Assembly: GCA_002697825.1 (NCBI GenBank)
Contig: NZYH01000002.1
Coordinates: 1 to 18,978, forward strand
Direction: 5' to 3'
Source: Nitrospina sp.
Lineage (GTDB): Bacteria; Nitrospinota; Nitrospinia; Nitrospinales; VA-1
DNA length: 18,978 nt
The translations under genes were made by a program, and so were the position numbers. The notes beneath the pieces are model-generated. The model had not been told where the DNA came from, ran no database searches, and saw only the letters and a program-made list of their open reading frames with translations. Shown here piece by piece: positions 15,180 through 18,978 of this stretch (position 1 is its first letter; each line of letters starts with the position of its first letter).

Positions 15180-16310
15180 ATGAAAACTGGTAACTATCAA
15201 AATAATCCATGGAGTTTAATATTAGATAATTTTTCGAATGATCGTAATTTGAAAATATTAATTGCGTATGGGAGTCTAGGAAAATTATTTCACTTGAAGG
15301 AGTTTTCATCTGCTTTGGAAAAAGAAGGAATTGATGTAAAATTAGTAAAAGATACAGATTACAGTAGAGGTTTTCCTAGTAAACAAATCTCAGAATGGTT
15401 TGGAGAAAATAAAAAATTTAAAGAATTAATTAAAGAATTTGAACCTGATGCAATTTTTGCTGATAGACAATCTCATTTTGCCATAGATTCTATTAAAACA
15501 AAAATTCCAACATTTATTCTACTTAGAGGGCATTATTGGCAAGAATACTACTGGGGAATGAAAACTTTGGGAAGTAATCCGCTAACTAGAATAATTATAT
15601 GGTTCAGAAATAGAACAGCTGAAAAGGTTTTTTCTGAAGCTAGAGCTATTTTACCAATTTGCAAATATCTAGAAGGAATTGTAAAAGAACACCATCCTAA
15701 ACAAAATACGGGAGTATTTTTAGAAGGAATTGATTCGACACGTTGGTATCATACAGAAAAAATGAATCTAAATCATCCATGTGTTGGGTTGGTTCAAGAC
15801 GCTAATTGGTGGGGTAAGACAAAAGAATTATTAGTTTTAGAAGAAGTTTTAGAAAAAATGCCTAATGTTAGTTTTTACTGGGCAGGAGATGGACAGTATA
15901 GAAATAGAATTACAAACAGATTAGAAAAATATGAAAACTTCAAATGGATTGGAAGACAAAAATATCCCGAAGATGTGCGCATGTTTTTAGACACAATTGA
16001 TGTTTATGCGTTAATTACTGGGATGGATCTTGCTCCGTTAACATTGAAAGAAGCACAGCTTATGGAAAAACCAGTGATTGCAACTGATGTAGGAGGCGAT
16101 AAAGAAATGATGGTTGATGGAAAAACAGGATTCCTTGTTAAGGAAGGAAATGCAAATGATATTGTTGAAAAAATATCTAAAATTTTAGATGATAAACAAC
16201 TGGCAATAGAAATGGGTAAAAATGGTTCAAAATTTATCAAAGAACAATTCAATTGGGAATTAGTAGCAAAAAAATTCTTGAGAACTATTGAGCCATATCT
16301 AAAAAATTGA
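15180..16310 (+). CDS. GT-B glycosyltransferase (family 4-like)
   Basis: This 376-residue protein has two Rossmann-like halves. The first starts at L-K-I-L-I-A-Y-G-S-L-G near residue 24. The second holds V-G-L-V-Q-D-A-N-W-W-G-K near 206, Y-W-A-G-D-G near 238, and the family pattern L-K-E-A-Q-L-M-E-K-P-V-I-A-T-D-V-G-G followed by G-K-T-G-F-L-V. The Glu residues in E-A-Q-L-M-E occupy the place of the nucleotide-sugar-binding E-x7-E motif. It probably adds a sugar to a lipid-linked or growing glycan on the cytoplasmic side. Donor and acceptor are unknown. The 71-base gap upstream shows no convincing TATA element in the right place. The stop is 4 bases from that of the opposing dehydrogenase-like gene. 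Confidence 0.85.
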   Translation: MKTGNYQNNPWSLILDNFSNDRNLKILIAYGSLGKLFHLKEFSSALEKEGIDVKLVKDTDYSRGFPSKQISEWFGENKKFKELIKEFEPDAIFADRQSHFAIDSIKTKIPTFILLRGHYWQEYYWGMKTLGSNPLTRIIIWFRNRTAEKVFSEARAILPICKYLEGIVKEHHPKQNTGVFLEGIDSTRWYHTEKMNLNHPCVGLVQDANWWGKTKELLVLEEVLEKMPNVSFYWAGDGQYRNRITNRLEKYENFKWIGRQKYPEDVRMFLDTIDVYALITGMDLAPLTLKEAQLMEKPVIATDVGGDKEMMVDGKTGFLVKEGNANDIVEKISKILDDKQLAIEMGKNGSKFIKEQFNWELVAKKFLRTIEPYLKN

Positions 16311-16314
16311 TGAA

Positions 16315-17109
16315 TTATTTTGAATATTTTTTATAAATTGTTTTTGAGTTCTTTACACTTTTTTCATAATTTCTATTAATTTTTTTTATTAGATCTAAAG
16401 TTTGATTATGCATCAAATCTAAGTTTGGTATAACACAATGACCCCCAATAAATCCAGGATACATTTTGGGTCTATTACCTAAGATTTTATGAATTTCGTC
16501 AGAAAATTTCCACATTTCATCATAATCAACACCATGTTGAATTGCAATCATGTTAGTTAATTGAGCGTAATTAATGAGCCATCCAAGATAAGATGTATCA
16601 CATAGAATTTTTGCTAATTCAAGAGTTTCTGGTTTTGACATTCTTTGAGTTTTAATTCCACATTTCTTCATACTTGAAGTATATTGTGATATAGCCCATT
16701 GTTTTTTTGGTGCTGAATTTGATATAGCAAAGAATTTCGTATATTTTTGGAGATCTTTTAACATTCTTTTATGAACACCTCGAGTTGCACTAAAGATTAC
16801 AGGTATTTTCAGTTTTTTTTGTAATTGATTAGTAGTTCCAGGACTGATAGTACTATGTATAACAATACATTCCGGCATGAATTGTTTGTATAATTTTAGA
16901 ACATTTGAATTAAATTTTTTAGTTACAGGTATTGCAATATGCAAAAAGCGAGTTTGTTTGTCTTGAAATTTATTGAATTTATTTTCATTCATTAGTTTTT
17001 TATCGAGATCATATCCAATAGCATTCTCTTTTTTTGAGATTGATTTTAAAATTGGCATTCCAATTTCTCCTAAACCGGCAACAATATCTTTTTTCATTAT
17101 TTTATTCAT
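16315..17109 (-). CDS. Short UDP-glucose/GDP-mannose dehydrogenase-like protein lacking the C-terminal domain
   Basis: This 264-residue protein resembles the first two domains of UDP-sugar 6-dehydrogenases. It has a Rossmann motif A-G-L-G-E-I-G-M-P at 11-19, H-S-T-I-S-P-G-T-T at 85-93, the central helix E-L-A-K-I-L-C-D-T-S-Y near 164-174, and P-G-F-I-G-G-H-C at 218-225 with the catalytic Cys225. The family normally runs to 400-450 residues with a C-terminal NDP-sugar-binding domain; here it ends about 40 residues after the Cys with a Lys-rich tail. The reading frame is intact, so this looks like a short subtype and not a frameshift. It follows the asparagine-synthetase-like gene by 14 bases. 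An ATG four codons downstream is an alternative start. Oxidation of a sugar alcohol to a carboxylate is inferred from the Cys; the substrate is unknown. Confidence 0.75.
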   Translation of the reverse strand: MNKIMKKDIVAGLGEIGMPILKSISKKENAIGYDLDKKLMNENKFNKFQDKQTRFLHIAIPVTKKFNSNVLKLYKQFMPECIVIHSTISPGTTNQLQKKLKIPVIFSATRGVHKRMLKDLQKYTKFFAISNSAPKKQWAISQYTSSMKKCGIKTQRMSKPETLELAKILCDTSYLGWLINYAQLTNMIAIQHGVDYDEMWKFSDEIHKILGNRPKMYPGFIGGHCVIPNLDLMHNQTLDLIKKINRNYEKSVKNSKTIYKKYSK

Positions 17110-17123
17110 TTTTGTTTGCTAAA

Positions 17124-18344
17124 TTAATCTAGTGTAGTATTACTATTCATTTCTTTTGTAACAAATAATCTATACCAAATCTCAAATGCCAAAATACCTA
17201 AAAATTTGTTAACATATCTTACGTCTAGTTCAGGATTATCAATATGCTTTGTAATCCAATCATTACTAATCCAACCATCATTTACAACTCTTGAATCAAT
17301 AAGAAAATTTTTGCATAGAGAATGACCGTGTGATTTCCATAAATTGATTGTGTTAACATTAAATCCCAATTTTTTCTTCCCAACTAAAGAATCATGCCCA
17401 TTTTGCTTCAATATTTGTCTAAGAGGTAATTTTCCAATGTTGTTCAGTTGATCATATTTTTCTGAATCTTTAATGTGTGGGCCAATTGATATTAATTCAT
17501 CATTTAAAATTGGAGTTAACAACTGCATGCCAAAATTTTTTATTACAGATGTATTAATTGGATTAAAATTATATAATAATTTTCCATTATAATCTGCCAA
17601 GAATACTTGTTCTAATCTAGACAGTGTATTGTCAAAGTACGGTAAGAGAAGTTTATGAATTGATTCCCAAGAGAATTTTGATTTTTGATCAAAGATTTTT
17701 TCTTGATCTGGTACTCTATCTCGTTCATGACATTTCAAATATGCAATAACTTTTTCTAATGGCGTGGAAGTATCATTCGTTAATGAAAGAAATTTTTCAT
17801 ATCTAAATGTATAACCACCAAAAAGTTCGTCACCGCCATCACCTGAAATTAAAACTGTAGAAAGAGTTTGGGATTTTTTAACAACATAATACCAATGGAG
17901 ATCCCAAAATGGCATTTTTATAATACTAATTGCTTTAGGAAGTTCAGATAGGTAATTTTCAAGGTTTACAATATGATGTTCTGCATTAAACGTTTCAGCA
18001 ATTTTTGCGGCATCAGTTGTTTCATCAACGCTATCTGCAAATTTTATTGAAACAGCTTTTATGTTAATATCAGGTTTCGTCTTTCTAAGTATGGATAAAA
18101 CAAGAGTAGAGTCCACTCCACCACTTAATGCAATGGATATTTCATTACCATCAAAATTTACTAATTTTTGTTTTATGTAATCAGAAATTGATTTTTCAAT
18201 TAATTCTATATTTATTCTGGATTCAAATGGGAGAAAATCATTTGAGTTTTTTACAGGTAGATTTGGTTTTAGATTTGGATCATACCTTAATGTCAGAATG
18301 TTTACTATGGAAGATGGATTAGTGATGGAATTATTGTTATCCAC
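17124..18344 (-). CDS. Asparagine-synthetase-like amide ligase without glutaminase domain
   Basis: This 406-residue protein matches the synthetase (C-terminal) domain of AsnB. The ATP pyrophosphatase loop S-G-G-V-D-S-T is at 74-80, and the second motif S-G-D-G-G-D-E-L-F-G-G-Y at 167-178. It lacks the N-terminal Ntn glutaminase domain with Cys2: only about 65 residues precede the first strand. It must therefore use free ammonia, take it from a separate glutaminase, or do different AMP-forming chemistry. With UDP-sugar dehydrogenase genes on both sides, amidation of a uronic acid carboxylate is a plausible role. The start is GTG at 18344 and overlaps the upstream dehydrogenase by 8 bases, so translation is probably coupled. 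Ordinary asparagine synthesis is the alternative but fits the context poorly. Confidence 0.85.
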   Translation of the reverse strand: MDNNNSITNPSSIVNILTLRYDPNLKPNLPVKNSNDFLPFESRINIELIEKSISDYIKQKLVNFDGNEISIALSGGVDSTLVLSILRKTKPDINIKAVSIKFADSVDETTDAAKIAETFNAEHHIVNLENYLSELPKAISIIKMPFWDLHWYYVVKKSQTLSTVLISGDGGDELFGGYTFRYEKFLSLTNDTSTPLEKVIAYLKCHERDRVPDQEKIFDQKSKFSWESIHKLLLPYFDNTLSRLEQVFLADYNGKLLYNFNPINTSVIKNFGMQLLTPILNDELISIGPHIKDSEKYDQLNNIGKLPLRQILKQNGHDSLVGKKKLGFNVNTINLWKSHGHSLCKNFLIDSRVVNDGWISNDWITKHIDNPELDVRYVNKFLGILAFEIWYRLFVTKEMNSNTTLD

Positions 18345-18978
18345 GACCTAATCCTCTAAAAATTAACTTTGATTTATGGGCATCATTAGGATCCACAATT
18401 CCTCTTGTGTCAATTAAGATTGGAGTTTTCATCTTGCAGAAATTTGATATTTCAAACTTTGAAAATTCTTTATGAGCGGTAACAATTATTGCACCGTCCA
18501 TTTTTTGAAGTAATTCTTCAGAAAGAGATTCAGAAATATCAATACCGTATTGCGTACTAGAAGAAAAGTATGGATCATAAATATGGATATTTGCACCTAA
18601 ATTTTTTAATTTTTTAATAATGTGTTCAGCTGGCGTTAATTGTATATCTTTAACATCGGGTTTATAGGATATTCCAAGAAGTAAAATTTCACTGCCATCT
18701 AATGATTTACCAGATTCTTTGAATGCATCAAGTACAAGTTCTATAACATGTTCAGGCATTTTTTCATTAATTTTTCGACCTGATTCAATTATATTTAGAG
18801 ATGAACCAACACGCCTTGCCGTATTAAGTAATTGATATGAATTAATTGGTAGACAGGGACCACCAACACCTGCACCTGGATAATGAACTTGAAAATTATA
18901 TTTCTTTTTAGCAGCCTCTAAAACTATGTTTGTATCAATACCTAATTTTTCAAACATTAAAGATAATTCACTCATAAA
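18337..18978 (-). CDS. UDP-sugar 6-dehydrogenase, C-terminal part (5' end outside the window)
   Basis: This is the central and C-terminal part of a UDP-glucose/GDP-mannose dehydrogenase family enzyme, which oxidises C6 of a UDP-sugar to a carboxylate with two NAD+. The frame runs open to the window edge, so the Met at 18975 is not a proven start. Visible are E-L-S-L-M-F-E-K-L-G-I-D, the catalytic segment G-A-G-V-G-G-P-C-L-P-I-N-S (Cys about 41 residues from that Met), and the C-terminal NDP-binding Rossmann domain with L-L-G-I-S-Y-K-P-D-V-K-D, I-Y-D-P-Y and I-L-I-D-T-R-G. After the Cys it reads L-P-I-N-S instead of the L-P-K-D of UDP-glucose dehydrogenase, so the substrate may be a HexNAc. 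It overlaps the amide ligase by 8 bases. Confidence 0.88.
   Translation of the reverse strand, partial: FMSELSLMFEKLGIDTNIVLEAAKKKYNFQVHYPGAGVGGPCLPINSYQLLNTARRVGSSLNIIESGRKINEKMPEHVIELVLDAFKESGKSLDGSEILLLGISYKPDVKDIQLTPAEHIIKKLKNLGANIHIYDPYFSSSTQYGIDISESLSEELLQKMDGAIIVTAHKEFSKFEISNFCKMKTPILIDTRGIVDPNDAHKSKLIFRGLGRG

Noticed and set aside
1..18978. CRISPR arrays, tRNA or rRNA genes, insertion sequences, attachment sites
   Set aside because: No regular spaced repeats, cloverleaf-like segments, transposase-like frames or terminal inverted repeats were seen on reading; intergenic gaps are all under about 100 bases.

Overview
The window is AT-rich, tightly packed archaeal-looking DNA, most likely from a marine ammonia-oxidising archaeon (Nitrososphaeria/Thaumarchaeota, Nitrosopumilus-like). 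That placement is inference. It rests on low GC, TATA-like boxes centred about 22-28 bases before several start codons (leaderless transcripts), TTG/GTG starts, convergent genes separated by 0-13 bases, and a 167-residue membrane protein whose sequence looks familiar from Nitrosopumilus. No rRNA, tRNA, CRISPR or mobile element was seen. Nearly all genes concern surface-glycan synthesis and decoration, so this reads as part of a polysaccharide or S-layer glycosylation island.

Region 1 (1-3017): the 3' end of a sulfatase-fold gene and a membrane-anchored SGNH-type protein on the + strand, then a second alkaline-phosphatase-superfamily protein on the - strand that has Thr where sulfatases have Cys/Ser.

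Region 2 (3068-9444) is the most interesting part. On the - strand lie an iron-type alcohol dehydrogenase, a PEP-synthase-like kinase, a class-I amidotransferase-type hydrolase and a nucleotidyltransferase. The last three match, in family and order, the Campylobacter jejuni Cj1418-Cj1417-Cj1416 set (L-glutamine kinase, gamma-glutamyl-CDP-amidate hydrolase, CTP:phosphoglutamine cytidylyltransferase), which makes the activated phosphoramidate of capsule. Diverging from the dehydrogenase on the + strand are PEP mutase (pepM) and the N-terminal half of phosphonopyruvate decarboxylase. One TATA-like element midway between the two starts could serve both directions. The locus therefore appears to combine P-N (phosphoramidate) and P-C (phosphonate) chemistry, with the sulfatase-fold protein downstream as a candidate transferase or hydrolase. 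The decarboxylase beta half and a Cj1415-type kinase are not in the window.

Region 3 (9457-16310): FkbM-type methyltransferase, CgeB-like glycosyltransferase, membrane-anchored alpha/beta hydrolase, DegT/DnrJ/EryC1 sugar aminotransferase, Gfo/Idh/MocA sugar oxidoreductase, two-helix membrane protein, and a GT-B glycosyltransferase. These would make, assemble and modify amino sugars.

Region 4 (16315-18978, - strand): a UDP-sugar dehydrogenase cut by the window edge, overlapped by an asparagine-synthetase-like amide ligase without a glutaminase domain, then a short second UDP-sugar-dehydrogenase-like protein. Together they suggest uronic acids and their amides.

No stretch longer than 300 bases lacks a gene.
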